From NCBI GenBank assembly GCA_026419405.1, contig JANZZL010000068.1, positions 1 through 44,410 of the forward strand: DNA of 44,410 nt, given 5' to 3'. The notes beneath the pieces were generated by a model. That model did not search any database. It saw only the letters and a list, made by a program, of their open reading frames with translations, and was not told the origin of the DNA. The DNA comes from Paracoccaceae bacterium. GTDB taxonomy: Bacteria; Pseudomonadota; Alphaproteobacteria; Rhodobacterales; Rhodobacteraceae. Position 1 is the first letter of the stretch, and each line of letters opens with the position of its first letter. Positions 9,523 through 18,260 of this stretch are shown one piece after another. A program made the position numbers and the translations under genes.

Positions 9523-9532
9523 ATTGGCCAAT
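9523..9532. promoter_or_regulatory. ATTGGCCAAT palindrome upstream of PQQ dehydrogenase
   Basis: A perfect 10-bp palindrome lies 90 bp before the dehydrogenase start, in an otherwise G/C-heavy gap (9480-9622). A possible -10 (AATAAT, 9555-9560) follows it at promoter-like distance. It may be an operator for the adjacent ArsR protein or the response regulator, but neither is known to use this exact site. Confidence 0.35.
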
Positions 9533-9622
9533 TTCGCCACCGGGGGGGTGCCCGAATAATGCGCCTGCCGGGCCGCGGAGTCGCGGGCCGATGTCGTATC
9601 GACGACGGAGGGAGGAGACCCA

Positions 9623-11389
9623 ATGAACCGCTTCGTGGCCGCCGTTGTGGCGGCGCTGCTGGCCGGCGGATCGGCGCAGGCGCAGGTGACCGAGGAGATG
9701 CTGGCCAATGACCAGGCATCGACCGGCGACGTCCTGACCAACGGCATGGGGCGCGACCTGCAGCGCTACAGCCCGCTCGACATCCTCAACCGCGACAACG
9801 TGAAGAACCTGGTGCCGGTCTGGGCCTTCAGCCTCGGTGGCGAGAAGCAGCGCGGGCAGGAGACGCAGCCGCTGATCTACGACGGGATGATGTACATCAC
9901 CGGCTCCTACTCGCGGCTCTACGCGATCGACCTGGCCACCGGCAACGAGGTCTGGCAGTACGATGCGCGCCTGCCCGAGGGCATCCTGCCCTGCTGCGAC
10001 GTGATCAACCGCGGCGCGGCGATCTACGGCGACAAGATCTACTTCGGCACGCTCGATGCGCGCATGGTCGCGCTGAACCTCAAGACCGGCGATGTCGTCT
10101 GGAACAGGAAGATCGACGACTACAAGGCCGGCTACAGCTATACCGCCGCGCCGCTGATCGTGGACGGCAAGGTGATCCACGGCGTCTCGGGCGGCGAGTT
10201 CGGCATCGTCGGCCGGGTGGACGCGCTCGATGCCGAGACGGGCGAGCGGATCTGGTCGCGCCCGGTGATCGAGGGGCACATGGGCGAGCTGAACGGCCAG
10301 CCCTCGACGATGACCGGCACGCTGAACGCCACCTGGCCGGGCGACATGTGGAAGACCGGCGGCGGGGCCACCTGGCTCGGCGGCTCCTACGACATCGAGA
10401 CCGACACCATCGTCTTCGGCACCGGCAACCCGGCGCCCTGGAACTCCTGGCTGCGCAACGCCGGCACGCCGACCGAGGGCAACGCGGGCGACAACCTCTA
10501 CGCCGCGAGCCGCCTCGGGCTCGACCCCGACACCGGCGAGATCAAGTGGTACTTCCAGACCACCCCGCGCGAGGGCTGGGACTACGACGGGGTGAACGAG
10601 GTCGTGGCCTATACCGACCGCGCCGGCAACAAGCGCTGGGCCACCGCCGACCGCAACGGCTTCTTCTACGTGCTCAACCGCGAGGACGGCGCCTTCGTCT
10701 CGGCCGTGCCCTTCGTCAGGGACATCACCTGGGCCTCGGGCATCGACGAGACCGGCCGGCCGATCTTCGTGGAGGAGAACCGCCCGAGCGATCCGGCCGC
10801 CTCGGCCGACGGCCAGAAGGGCGAGACGATCTTCGCCGTTCCCTCGTTCCTGGGCGGCAAGAACTGGATGCCGATGGCCTTCAGCCAGCGCACCGGCAAC
10901 TTCTACGTGCCCTCCAACGAGTGGGGGATGGACCTCTGGAACGAGGCGATCACCTACAAGCAGGGCGCGGCCTACCTCGGCGCGGGCTTCACCATCAAGC
11001 CGCTGTTCGAGGACTATATCGGCAGCCTCAAGGCGATCGACCCCGACACCGGCGAGATCAAGTGGGAATACCGCAACCCGGCCCCGCTCTGGGGCGGCGT
11101 GATGGCCACCGCCGGCGGGCTGGTCTTCACCGGCACGCCCGAGGGTCTGTTCCTCGCGCTCGACGACGAGACCGGCGAGGTCCTGTGGTCGTTCCAGACC
11201 GGCTCGGGCATCGTCGGCCAGCCGGTGACCTGGGAGCAGGACGGCGAGCAGTATGTCGCGGTCGTCTCGGGCTGGGGCGGGGCGGTCCCGCTCTGGGGCG
11301 GCGAGGTGGCCAACAAGGTGAACTACCTCAACCAGGGCGGCATGGTCTGGACCTTCAAGCTGCCCAAGCAGCTCGCCTCGGCGAACTGA
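9623..11389 (+). CDS. PQQ-dependent alcohol dehydrogenase, lanthanide type
   Basis: A 588-aa periplasmic quinoprotein of the ExaA/PedH-like class. The Sec signal peptide ends near AQAQV (residue 21). The vicinal disulfide C124-C125 (PCCDV) stacks on [15 protein letters not shown] is typical of ethanol-type rather than MxaF-type enzymes. The active-site motif is WDYDGVNE: D320 is the catalytic base, and D322, two residues on, is the extra carboxylate found in lanthanide-dependent enzymes (XoxF, PedH), whereas calcium MxaF has Ala there. There is no fused cytochrome domain and no cytochrome gene next door, so the electron acceptor is encoded elsewhere. It should oxidise primary alcohols. AGGGAGGAG precedes the ATG. 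A hairpin terminator follows. Confidence 0.9.
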   Translation: MNRFVAAVVAALLAGGSAQAQVTEEMLANDQASTGDVLTNGMGRDLQRYSPLDILNRDNVKNLVPVWAFSLGGEKQRGQETQPLIYDGMMYITGSYSRLYAIDLATGNEVWQYDARLPEGILPCCDVINRGAAIYGDKIYFGTLDARMVALNLKTGDVVWNRKIDDYKAGYSYTAAPLIVDGKVIHGVSGGEFGIVGRVDALDAETGERIWSRPVIEGHMGELNGQPSTMTGTLNATWPGDMWKTGGGATWLGGSYDIETDTIVFGTGNPAPWNSWLRNAGTPTEGNAGDNLYAASRLGLDPDTGEIKWYFQTTPREGWDYDGVNEVVAYTDRAGNKRWATADRNGFFYVLNREDGAFVSAVPFVRDITWASGIDETGRPIFVEENRPSDPAASADGQKGETIFAVPSFLGGKNWMPMAFSQRTGNFYVPSNEWGMDLWNEAITYKQGAAYLGAGFTIKPLFEDYIGSLKAIDPDTGEIKWEYRNPAPLWGGVMATAGGLVFTGTPEGLFLALDDETGEVLWSFQTGSGIVGQPVTWEQDGEQYVAVVSGWGGAVPLWGGEVANKVNYLNQGGMVWTFKLPKQLASAN

Positions 11390-11418
11390 GCGCGGGCACC
11401 GGCCCCCGGCCGGCGGAC

Positions 11419-11444
11419 GGCGCGCCCTTCGGGGGCGCGCCTTT
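11419..11444 (+). terminator. Terminator after the PQQ dehydrogenase
   Basis: Perfect 9-bp stem GGCGCGCCC (11419-11427) / GGGCGCGCC (11433-11441) with a 5-nt loop, then TTT. The tail is short but the stem is strong, and it lies about 30 bp after the stop codon. It separates the dehydrogenase from the signalling genes. Confidence 0.7.
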
Positions 11445-11551
11445 CGCATCGACGTGGCGACAAGGCCATCGACGCGGCCATCAGACCATGGTGCAGTGTC
11501 GGCGGGCGCGGGGCCCTGCTAGGATTGCGGATATCGGCGAGGGTCGGGCAG

Positions 11552-12250
11552 ATGCGGGACGCAGACGACATCGGAGGCAGGCGGACGCTTGGGTCGGCGC
11601 TGATCGTGGACGACCATCCGCTGTTCTGCGACGCGCTCTCGATGACGCTGAAGGCGGTCGCGGGGATCGGACGGATCGACACCGCCGAGAGCCTCGGGGC
11701 CGCGCTGGAGCGGCTCGCGATCCCGCCGCTGCCGGATGTGGTGGTGCTCGACCTCAACCTGCCCGACGTCAGCGGCCTCGACGGCCTGATCCGGCTGAAG
11801 AAGGCGGCCGGTGCGGTGCCGGTCGTCGTCGTCTCCTCGCTGGCCGACCACCGGATGGTCGCGGCGACGCTGCGGGCCGGCGCCACCGGCTTCGTGCCCA
11901 AGCACAGCCAGCGCGAGGTGTTCCGCACCGCCTTCGCTGCCATCGCCCGGGGCGAGGGCTATGTGCCCGAGGGGGTGGCACTCGACGCCGATGCCTCCGC
12001 CCCGATCACCGACCGCGAGGACGCGATCGAGCGGCTCTCGCACCTGACCCGCCAGCAGTCCGCGATCCTGCGGCTGATCTGCGAGGGCAAGCTCAACAAG
12101 CAGATCGCCTACGAACTGTCGATCGCCGAGACGACGGTGAAGGCCCATGTCACGGCGATCATGCGCAAGCTCGGCGTGCAGAGCCGGACGCAGGCGGTGC
12201 TGATCGCCCAGGAGGCGAGCTTCGCAAGCGTCTTGCACGACTCCTTCTGA
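11552..12250 (+). CDS. LuxR-family response regulator (ErdR-like)
   Basis: A 232-aa NarL/LuxR-type response regulator. The receiver domain (about 13-130) has the acidic pair in IVDDHP, phospho-acceptor D67 in VVLDLNLPD, and a conserved Lys in FVPKHS. The C-terminal LuxR HTH (about 165-225) contains the family's recognition-helix stretch ETTVKAHVTAIMRKL. ATG 11552 is chosen over an in-frame TTG at 11525 because GGCGAGGG precedes it. It sits between the PQQ dehydrogenase and a FIST/hybrid-kinase pair. In Pseudomonas aeruginosa, a LuxR-type regulator (ErdR) and the ErcS'/NahK kinase act in control of the ethanol dehydrogenase, so the same job is plausible here. Confidence 0.88.
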   Translation: MRDADDIGGRRTLGSALIVDDHPLFCDALSMTLKAVAGIGRIDTAESLGAALERLAIPPLPDVVVLDLNLPDVSGLDGLIRLKKAAGAVPVVVVSSLADHRMVAATLRAGATGFVPKHSQREVFRTAFAAIARGEGYVPEGVALDADASAPITDREDAIERLSHLTRQQSAILRLICEGKLNKQIAYELSIAETTVKAHVTAIMRKLGVQSRTQAVLIAQEASFASVLHDSF

Positions 12251-12298
12251 CGCGACTAGGCTTCCCCAAAAGAACAACGGAAAACCGGGGAGGAGCCC

Positions 12299-13474
12299 TT
12301 GGACGGGTTCGGCGACTTCGGGGCGCGGCCCGAGGCGGACGCCGCCATGGTGCGCCGGGCGCATGTGCGCCACGACGCGCCCGGCGCGCTCGCCGAACTG
12401 GCGCGCCGGGTCGGGCCGGGGCCCTTCGCGCTCGTCGTGCTGTTCGTGACCGCCGAGGCGGACTTCGCCGCGACGATGGCCGAGGCGGCGCGGCTCTTCC
12501 CCGGCACCGAGCTCGCCGGCTGCACCACGGCGGGCGAGATCGGCGACCGGGGCTATGCCGACGGCGAGATCGTGGCCGTGGCGCTGCCCAGGGCGCATTT
12601 CGCCGCCGCCACGGTCTTCATCGAGGACCTCGGCCGGATCGCCGCCGACGACCTCGTGGGGCGGATGGTGCGCGCGCGCCAGGAGCTGATCGAGGCGCGG
12701 CCCGGCTGGCACTGGGAATTCGCCTTCCTGATGGTGGACGGCCTTTCGGTGAAGGAGGACGAACTGGTCTCGGCCATCGTCGGCGGGCTCGGGCCGGTGC
12801 CGCTCTTCGGCGGATCGGCGGGCGACGGGCGGCGCTTCGGCCGGACCTTCGTCGCCCACGGGGGCCGCGCGCTGGCGAATGCCGCGGTGCTTGCCTTCGT
12901 GCGGACGGACTGCCCGGTGAAGGTGTTCAGCCTCGACCACCTGCACCCGACCGAGACGCGGATGGTGGTGACCGAGGCCGACCCCGCGCGGCGCATCGTG
13001 CGGCGGATCAACGCCGAGCCGGCCGCGCGGGAGTATGCGCGCCTGCTCGGCAAGGACCCCGAGCAGCTCTCGACCTTCACCTTCGCGGCCCATCCGGTGG
13101 TCGTGCGGTTCGGCGGCAGGCACCATGTCCGCGCGATCCAGCGGGTGCTGGACAACGGCGATCTGGTGTTCTTCTCGGCGATCGACGAGGGGCTGGTGCT
13201 GACCCTGGCCGAGCCCGAGGACATGGTCGCCCACCTCGACCGCGAGCTGGCCCGCGTGGCGGCCGAGGGGGCGCCCGCCGCGATCATCGCCTGCGACTGC
13301 ATCCTGCGCCGGGTCGAGGCCGACCAGACCCAGAAGGCGCGCGCGATCTCGGCGATCCTGGCGAAGAACCGCGTCGTCGGCTTCTCGACCTACGGCGAGC
13401 AGGTGGCGGGAATGCACGTCAACCAGACGATGACCGGGGTGGCGATCTTCCCGCCGGGCCAGGGCGGCGGCTGA
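12299..13474 (+). CDS. nosP: FIST-domain sensor, NosP-like
   Basis: A 391-aa protein with FIST N and FIST C domains. The hallmark GCTTAGEIG is near residue 76, GGSAGDG lies in the middle, and CDCILRR precedes a C-terminal segment GFSTYGEQ. There is no signal peptide or membrane segment, so it is cytosolic. Length and its place directly before a NahK-like hybrid kinase match NosP, the haem protein that senses nitric oxide and inhibits NahK in P. aeruginosa. Start: TTG 12299 follows GGGGAGGAG closely; ATG 12347 is an alternative that would remove 16 residues. Haem binding is inferred from family and synteny, not seen. FIST proteins may also bind small ligands such as amino acids. Confidence 0.8.
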   Translation: MDGFGDFGARPEADAAMVRRAHVRHDAPGALAELARRVGPGPFALVVLFVTAEADFAATMAEAARLFPGTELAGCTTAGEIGDRGYADGEIVAVALPRAHFAAATVFIEDLGRIAADDLVGRMVRARQELIEARPGWHWEFAFLMVDGLSVKEDELVSAIVGGLGPVPLFGGSAGDGRRFGRTFVAHGGRALANAAVLAFVRTDCPVKVFSLDHLHPTETRMVVTEADPARRIVRRINAEPAAREYARLLGKDPEQLSTFTFAAHPVVVRFGGRHHVRAIQRVLDNGDLVFFSAIDEGLVLTLAEPEDMVAHLDRELARVAAEGAPAAIIACDCILRRVEADQTQKARAISAILAKNRVVGFSTYGEQVAGMHVNQTMTGVAIFPPGQGGG

Positions 13475-13477
13475 GCC

Positions 13478-15706
13478 ATGGCGACCCACACGCTCACCCG
13501 GCCGGGGGACTCGCTCGAGCGCCAGAACGAGAAGCTGAGGCAGATCGTCGAGGTGCTGATGCGCCGCGTGGAGCGGGCGCATGACGACGGCGGGGCGGCC
13601 TACAGCCTGTTCCAGCGCGCGGTGCTGCTCGAGGACCAGGTGCGCGAGCGCACGCGCGACCTGGAACGCGCGCTCGACCTGCTGAACGAGTCGAACGCGC
13701 GCCTTGCCGAGGCCAACCGCGAGACCGAGAAGGCGCGCGCCGACCTTGCCGGGGCGATCGAGGCGATCCACGAAGGCTTCGCGCTGTTCGACATCTCCGA
13801 CCGGCTGCTGCTCTGCAACAGCCGCTTCGGCATGCACATGCCCGACATCCTGCCGCGGCTGAAGCCGGGGCTGTCGTTCACCGACTACGTGTCGCTCGTC
13901 AGCCGCAGCCGGCATCTCCGCCTGCCCCCCGGCGAGACGCCGGAGATCTGGGCCGAGCTGCGTCTGGCCCGCCACCGCGAGGAGCGCGCGCTGTTCAACG
14001 TGGAACTGGCGGGCGACCGCTGGGTGCAGGTGAGCGAGCAGCGCATGGCGGGCGGGCAGACCGTGGTGATGCAGACGGATGTCTCGGACATCGTGCGGCT
14101 GGAGCGCGAGGAGCGCGGCAAGCTGATCGACGACCAGGCGCGGCTGATCCGCGCCACGCTCGAGCACATCAACCAGGGGGTGTGCATCTTCGACAGCGGG
14201 CGGCGGCTCGTCGGCTTCAACCAGCGGCTCGCCGCGCTGCTCTCGATCCCGCTGACGCAGCTCAGGCCCGGCATCGACTTCGAGCTGGTGTTCCGCCGGA
14301 TGGAGCGCGAGCTGGAGTTCTCGCCCGGCACCACGCCGGAGGCGGTGCTCGACTGGGTGATGTCGCCCGGTCGGCGCCGGCCGCTGCGCTTCGAGATCCG
14401 CCGCGGCGAGAGCCAGGTGCTCGACGTCTTCGCGCAGGAGATGCCCGACCGCGGCTTCGTGATCAGCTTCACCGACGTCAGCATCGAACGCGCGGCGGCC
14501 CGCGCGCTGGCCGATGCCAACGAGCGGCTGGAGCAGCGGGTGGCCGAGCGGACGCTGGAGCTGGAGGATGCGCTCGCCGCCGCCGAGCGCGCCAATGCCG
14601 CACGCACCCGCTTCGTCGCGGCGGCGAGCCACGACCTGCTCCAGCCGCTGTCGGCGGCCAAGCTGTTCCTCTCCTCGATCGAGGCGGAACTCTTCGAGCC
14701 GCACCAGCAGGCGGTCCTCGCCAAGGCGCAGAACGCGCTGTCGGGCGTGGAGGACATGATCCAGGCGCTGCTCGACATCTCGCGGCTCGAGTCGGGGCGC
14801 ACGCCGGTCGAGATCGAGGCGACCGACCTCGGCCTGCTGCTGGCGCAGCTGCGCGACGAGTTCACGCCGCTTGCGGCGCTGAAGGGCCTGCGGCTCCGGA
14901 TGCCGCGCAGCACGCTGAAGCTCCAGACCGACCCGCGGCTGTTCCGGCGCATCCTCCAGAACCTGATCTCGAACGCGGTGCGCTACACCGCGACGGGGAG
15001 CGTGCTCGTCGGGGTGCGGCGGGTCGGGCGCAATGCGCGGGTCGAGGTCTGGGACACCGGGCCCGGCATCCCCGAGCACGAGCACGAGAACATCTTCCGC
15101 GAGTTCCACCGCCTCGATGCCCGCGCCTCGGCGAGCGAGGGGCTCGGCCTCGGGCTCGCCATCGTCGAGCGGGCCTGCGCGCTGCTCAACCACCCGCTCG
15201 CGCTGCGCTCGGCACCGGGGCGGGGCACGGTGTTCGGCGTGACCGCGCCGCTCGCCACCGGGGCGGCCGGGCGGCACGGGGCGGCGCGCGCCGCCGGGCC
15301 GGACCCGGGCTGGCTGCCGCCGGGGCTGGCGGTGCTGCTGATCGAGAACGACGCCGACATGCGGCATGCGCTGCGCCTGCTTCTCGGCAAGTGGGACGTG
15401 GAGGTGATCGACGTCGAGTCGGGGCCCGAGGCGGAGCGGCTGATCGGCGAGACCGAGTTCCGCCCCGATGCGGTGCTGGCCGACTTCCAGCTCGACCACG
15501 GCGCGGTGGGGCTCGATGCCATCGCCGCGGTCCGCGCGCTGGTCGGGCCGGTGCCCGCGCGGGTCATCACCGCGAGCCGCAGCCCCGAGGTGCTGCGCCG
15601 CTGCGCCGCCGCGGGGGTCGAGGTGCTGCACAAGCCGCTCAGGCCGCAGGCGCTGCACGCCTTCCTGAAGGGGCTGGAGCCGGCGGCGGATCCGCCGCGG
15701 GGCTGA
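13478..15706 (+). CDS. nahK: Hybrid histidine kinase, NahK/ErcS'-like
   Basis: A 742-aa soluble hybrid kinase. In order: N-terminal coiled coil (about 10-90), two PAS domains (about 85-200 and 225-340), a second coiled coil (about 345-375), HisKA with H385 in AASHDLLQPLS, an HATPase with N-box NLISNAVRYTA and G-box GLGLGLAIV, and a C-terminal receiver with its Asp in VLADFQLDHG. There are no transmembrane helices, so the input must be cytosolic. The start is 3 bp after the FIST stop, so they are co-translated. This architecture and pairing match NahK/ErcS'. The receiver may dampen output or pass phosphate to an Hpt protein that is not encoded here. The gene converges on 15714 with only 7 bp between. 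Confidence 0.88.
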   Translation: MATHTLTRPGDSLERQNEKLRQIVEVLMRRVERAHDDGGAAYSLFQRAVLLEDQVRERTRDLERALDLLNESNARLAEANRETEKARADLAGAIEAIHEGFALFDISDRLLLCNSRFGMHMPDILPRLKPGLSFTDYVSLVSRSRHLRLPPGETPEIWAELRLARHREERALFNVELAGDRWVQVSEQRMAGGQTVVMQTDVSDIVRLEREERGKLIDDQARLIRATLEHINQGVCIFDSGRRLVGFNQRLAALLSIPLTQLRPGIDFELVFRRMERELEFSPGTTPEAVLDWVMSPGRRRPLRFEIRRGESQVLDVFAQEMPDRGFVISFTDVSIERAAARALADANERLEQRVAERTLELEDALAAAERANAARTRFVAAASHDLLQPLSAAKLFLSSIEAELFEPHQQAVLAKAQNALSGVEDMIQALLDISRLESGRTPVEIEATDLGLLLAQLRDEFTPLAALKGLRLRMPRSTLKLQTDPRLFRRILQNLISNAVRYTATGSVLVGVRRVGRNARVEVWDTGPGIPEHEHENIFREFHRLDARASASEGLGLGLAIVERACALLNHPLALRSAPGRGTVFGVTAPLATGAAGRHGAARAAGPDPGWLPPGLAVLLIENDADMRHALRLLLGKWDVEVIDVESGPEAERLIGETEFRPDAVLADFQLDHGAVGLDAIAAVRALVGPVPARVITASRSPEVLRRCAAAGVEVLHKPLRPQALHAFLKGLEPAADPPRG

Positions 15707-15713
15707 GGCCGCC

Positions 15714-16097
15714 TCAGACGAGGCCGCGCAGGACCAGAACCGTCACGACGGCCGCGAACAGGGCAAGCAGGCCGAGCGCGATCGAGCCGAGGATGCCGAG
15801 CACGAGCGCCGTGCGGCGCGCGGCCGGGTCGACCGCCTTCAGGTGGCGCTCCACCTCGGCGAAGGCGCGGGCGACGCGGGCGGGATCGGTCTGGCGCGCC
15901 AGACGCGGATTGCCCTCGCGCCGTTCGGCCTCGGCGATCTCGAGCGCGGCGCGGCGCACGCGGCGCGGCAGGAGGCGTCCGGCGCGTCGGACCTGGGCCT
16001 CGAGCCCGCCGCCCCGCAGGCCGAGCTTGCGTTCCAGCAGGACCGAGAGCTCTGCGGCAAGCTCTCCTGCCGATCGCGCCACCACCGCACCCCGCAA
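15714..16097 (-). CDS. Small membrane protein of unknown function
   Basis: A 127-aa protein with a charged, helical N-terminal two-thirds (many Arg/Glu/Ala) and a single C-terminal hydrophobic helix (about residues 98-125, rich in Leu/Ala/Val). It is therefore probably a tail-anchored inner-membrane protein. The start is a TTG at 16097 preceded by AGGGGA; GTG codons a few residues on are alternatives. It stands alone on the minus strand between two plus-strand genes. I do not recognise a family. Confidence 0.6.
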   Translation of the reverse strand: MRGAVVARSAGELAAELSVLLERKLGLRGGGLEAQVRRAGRLLPRRVRRAALEIAEAERREGNPRLARQTDPARVARAFAEVERHLKAVDPAARRTALVLGILGSIALGLLALFAAVVTVLVLRGLV

Positions 16098-16172
16098 ACC
16101 GTCCCCTGGCCAAGATTAGGCGAGGGCGTGCGGCCGGCGCAACCGGGCTGGCGGCGGCGGCGCCGGCAGGGT

Positions 16173-16958
16173 ATGGCGGGGCCGATGCTCAAGGTCACCG
16201 TCACCGGCGCCGGCACCGGCGCGCCGCCGCTTCTCGTCGCGCACGGGCTGTTCGGCTCGGCGCGGAACTGGGGCGTGATCGCGAAGCGCCTCTCGGAAGC
16301 ACGGCAGGTCCTGACCGTGGACATGCGCAACCACGGCGAGAGCCCCTGGGCCCCGACCCAGGGCTATGGCGACATGGCGGCCGACCTCGCCGAGGTCATC
16401 GCGGCGCACGGCGGGCGGGCCGACGTGCTCGGCCATTCGATGGGCGGCAAGGCGGCGATGCGGCTGGCGCTGGAACATCCCCAGGCCGTGCGCCGCCTGA
16501 TCGTGGCCGACATCGCGCCGGTCGCCTACGGGCACAGCCAGGCGCATCTGGTGCGCGCCATGCGGGGGCTCGACCTGACCGGCCTGACGCAGCGGTCGGA
16601 GGCCGACCGGCGGCTGGCTGCCAGCGTCGAGGATGCCGGGGTGCGCGCCTTCCTGCTCCAGTCGCTCGACCTCAGGGCGCAGCCGCCGCGCTGGCGGCTG
16701 AACCTCGACGTGCTCGAGGCCGAGATGGACCGGATCACCGGCTGGGAGGAGGTGGCGGGCCGCTTCGAGGGGCCGGCGCTGTTCCTCTCGGGCGCGCTGT
16801 CGTCCTACGTCCTGCCGGAGCACCGGGAGCGGATCCGGACGCTGTTTCCGCGCGCGCGCTTCGCGCGGATTCCGGGGGCGGGCCACTGGCTGCATGCCGA
16901 CCGCCCGCGCGAGGTCGAGGCCGCCGTCGCCGCCTTCCTCGACGCGCCGGGGGGCTGA
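16173..16958 (+). CDS. Alpha/beta-fold hydrolase, YbfF-like esterase
   Basis: A 261-aa alpha/beta hydrolase. HGLFGSARNWG forms the oxyanion region, VDMRNHGES follows strand 4, the nucleophile is Ser in LGHSMGGKAAM, and the catalytic His is in GAGHWLHAD. This pattern is that of the YbfF/acyl esterase group. ATG 16173 is the first good start; 16185 is possible. It lies 58 bp before aroQ in the same direction. Substrate unknown. Confidence 0.85.
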   Translation: MAGPMLKVTVTGAGTGAPPLLVAHGLFGSARNWGVIAKRLSEARQVLTVDMRNHGESPWAPTQGYGDMAADLAEVIAAHGGRADVLGHSMGGKAAMRLALEHPQAVRRLIVADIAPVAYGHSQAHLVRAMRGLDLTGLTQRSEADRRLAASVEDAGVRAFLLQSLDLRAQPPRWRLNLDVLEAEMDRITGWEEVAGRFEGPALFLSGALSSYVLPEHRERIRTLFPRARFARIPGAGHWLHADRPREVEAAVAAFLDAPGG

Positions 16959-17016
16959 GGGCGATTGCGCCCGCCGCGCCGGCGCGCCATGAAGGGGCGG
17001 AAGCCGCGGAGGGCGC

Positions 17017-17460
17017 ATGGCACGCACGGTGTTCATCCTGAACGGGCCGAACCTCAACCTGCTGGGGTTGCGGGAACCCGAGATCTACGGCCGCGAGACG
17101 CTGGCCGACGTGGAGGCGGCCTGCGCGCGGCTCGCGGGCGAGCTGGGGCTGGCGACCGACTTCCGCCAGTCGAACCACGAGGGCGTGCTGGTGGACTGGA
17201 TCCACGAGGCGCGGCAGGCCGCGGCCGGGATCGTGATCAACCCCGGCGCCTACACGCATACCTCGGTGGCGATCCTCGATGCGCTCAACGCCTTCGCCGG
17301 GCCGGTGATCGAGGTGCACGTCTCGAACGTCCACCGGCGCGAGGCGTTCCGCCACCGCTCCTACGTCTCGCTGCGGGCCGAGGCCGTGATCGCCGGCTGC
17401 GGGACCGAGGGCTACCTGCTGGCGCTGCGCCGGATGGCCACGCTGCTCGGGGCGGCCTGA
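17017..17460 (+). CDS. aroQ: 3-dehydroquinate dehydratase, type II
   Basis: A 147-aa cytosolic enzyme of the shikimate pathway that removes water from 3-dehydroquinate. The N-terminal signature is [19 protein letters not shown] with catalytic Tyr24. [12 protein letters not shown] and [15 protein letters not shown] hold the remaining active-site residues. Length is typical of the dodecameric type II enzyme. GGAGGGC precedes the ATG. The next gene (aldolase) starts 5 bp after its stop, so they are co-transcribed although not functionally linked in any obvious way. Confidence 0.95.
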   Translation: MARTVFILNGPNLNLLGLREPEIYGRETLADVEAACARLAGELGLATDFRQSNHEGVLVDWIHEARQAAAGIVINPGAYTHTSVAILDALNAFAGPVIEVHVSNVHRREAFRHRSYVSLRAEAVIAGCGTEGYLLALRRMATLLGAA

Positions 17461-17465
17461 GCGCC

Positions 17466-18260
17466 ATGGACCTGCCGCGCAACCGCTTCAAGGCGGCGCT
17501 GCGCGCGGGGCGCCACCAGCTCGGCGCCTGGTGCGCGCTGGGCGGGACGGTCGCGCCCGAGATCCTGGCGGTGGCGGGGTTCGACTGGGTGGTGCTCGAC
17601 ACCGAGCACGCGCCGGTCGAGGTGGCCGAGGTGCTGCCCGCGCTCCAGACGCTCGCCGCCTATCCGGGCTGTTCGGCCGTGGTCCGGCCGGCGATCAACG
17701 ACTGGGTGCTGATCAAGCGCCACCTCGACCAGGGGGCGCAGACGCTGATCCTGCCCTATGTCCAGTCGGCCGAGGAGGCGCGCGCCGCCGTCGCCGCGAT
17801 GCGCTACCCGCCGCGCGGGGTGCGGGGCGTGGCGGGGATGAGCCGGGCGAGCCGCTACGGCGCGGTCTCGGGCTACGCCACGCGGGCCGAGGAGGAGCTC
17901 TGCCTGATCGTGCAGGTCGAGACGGCGCCGGCGCTGGAGCGGCTGGAGGAGATCGCGACGGTCGAGGGCGTGGACGGGGTGTTCATCGGCCCGGCCGACC
18001 TCGCCGCGAGCCTCGGCCACCCCGGCGCGCCGGGCCACCCCGAGGTGGTGGCGGCGATCGAGGGCGCGATCGGGCGCCTCGGGGCGCTCGGCGTCCCCTC
18101 GGGCATCCTGACGCTCGACCGGGCCTTTGCGCGGCGCTGCATGGCGCTCGGCACCGCCTTCACGGCGGTTGCGGTGGATGTCGGCATCCTCGCCGCAGGC
18201 GCGAAGGCCCTGGTCGCCGAGTTCGGCGCCCAGGCCCGGCCCGGCGCGCCGCGCCCCTAG
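17466..18260 (+). CDS. HpcH/HpaI aldolase
   Basis: A 264-aa class II metal-dependent aldolase of the HpcH/HpaI family, which cleaves 4-hydroxy-2-oxo acids such as 4-hydroxy-2-oxoheptanedioate or 2-keto-3-deoxy sugar acids to pyruvate plus an aldehyde. Seen are LGAWCALGG at the N-terminus, DTEHAP, the metal Glu in VQVETAPAL, and the metal Asp in IGPADLAASLG. It starts 5 bp after aroQ. Its TAG stop lies in the same CTAG tetranucleotide as the stop of the convergent oxidoreductase gene. Substrate not determined. Confidence 0.9.
   Translation: MDLPRNRFKAALRAGRHQLGAWCALGGTVAPEILAVAGFDWVVLDTEHAPVEVAEVLPALQTLAAYPGCSAVVRPAINDWVLIKRHLDQGAQTLILPYVQSAEEARAAVAAMRYPPRGVRGVAGMSRASRYGAVSGYATRAEEELCLIVQVETAPALERLEEIATVEGVDGVFIGPADLAASLGHPGAPGHPEVVAAIEGAIGRLGALGVPSGILTLDRAFARRCMALGTAFTAVAVDVGILAAGAKALVAEFGAQARPGAPRP

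Noticed and set aside
11519-15658. A 1379-codon open frame antisense to the signalling genes
   Set aside because: The translation is Arg/His/Leu/Gly-rich with no domain, and it mirrors the codon bias of three well-supported plus-strand genes. It is a shadow of high GC.
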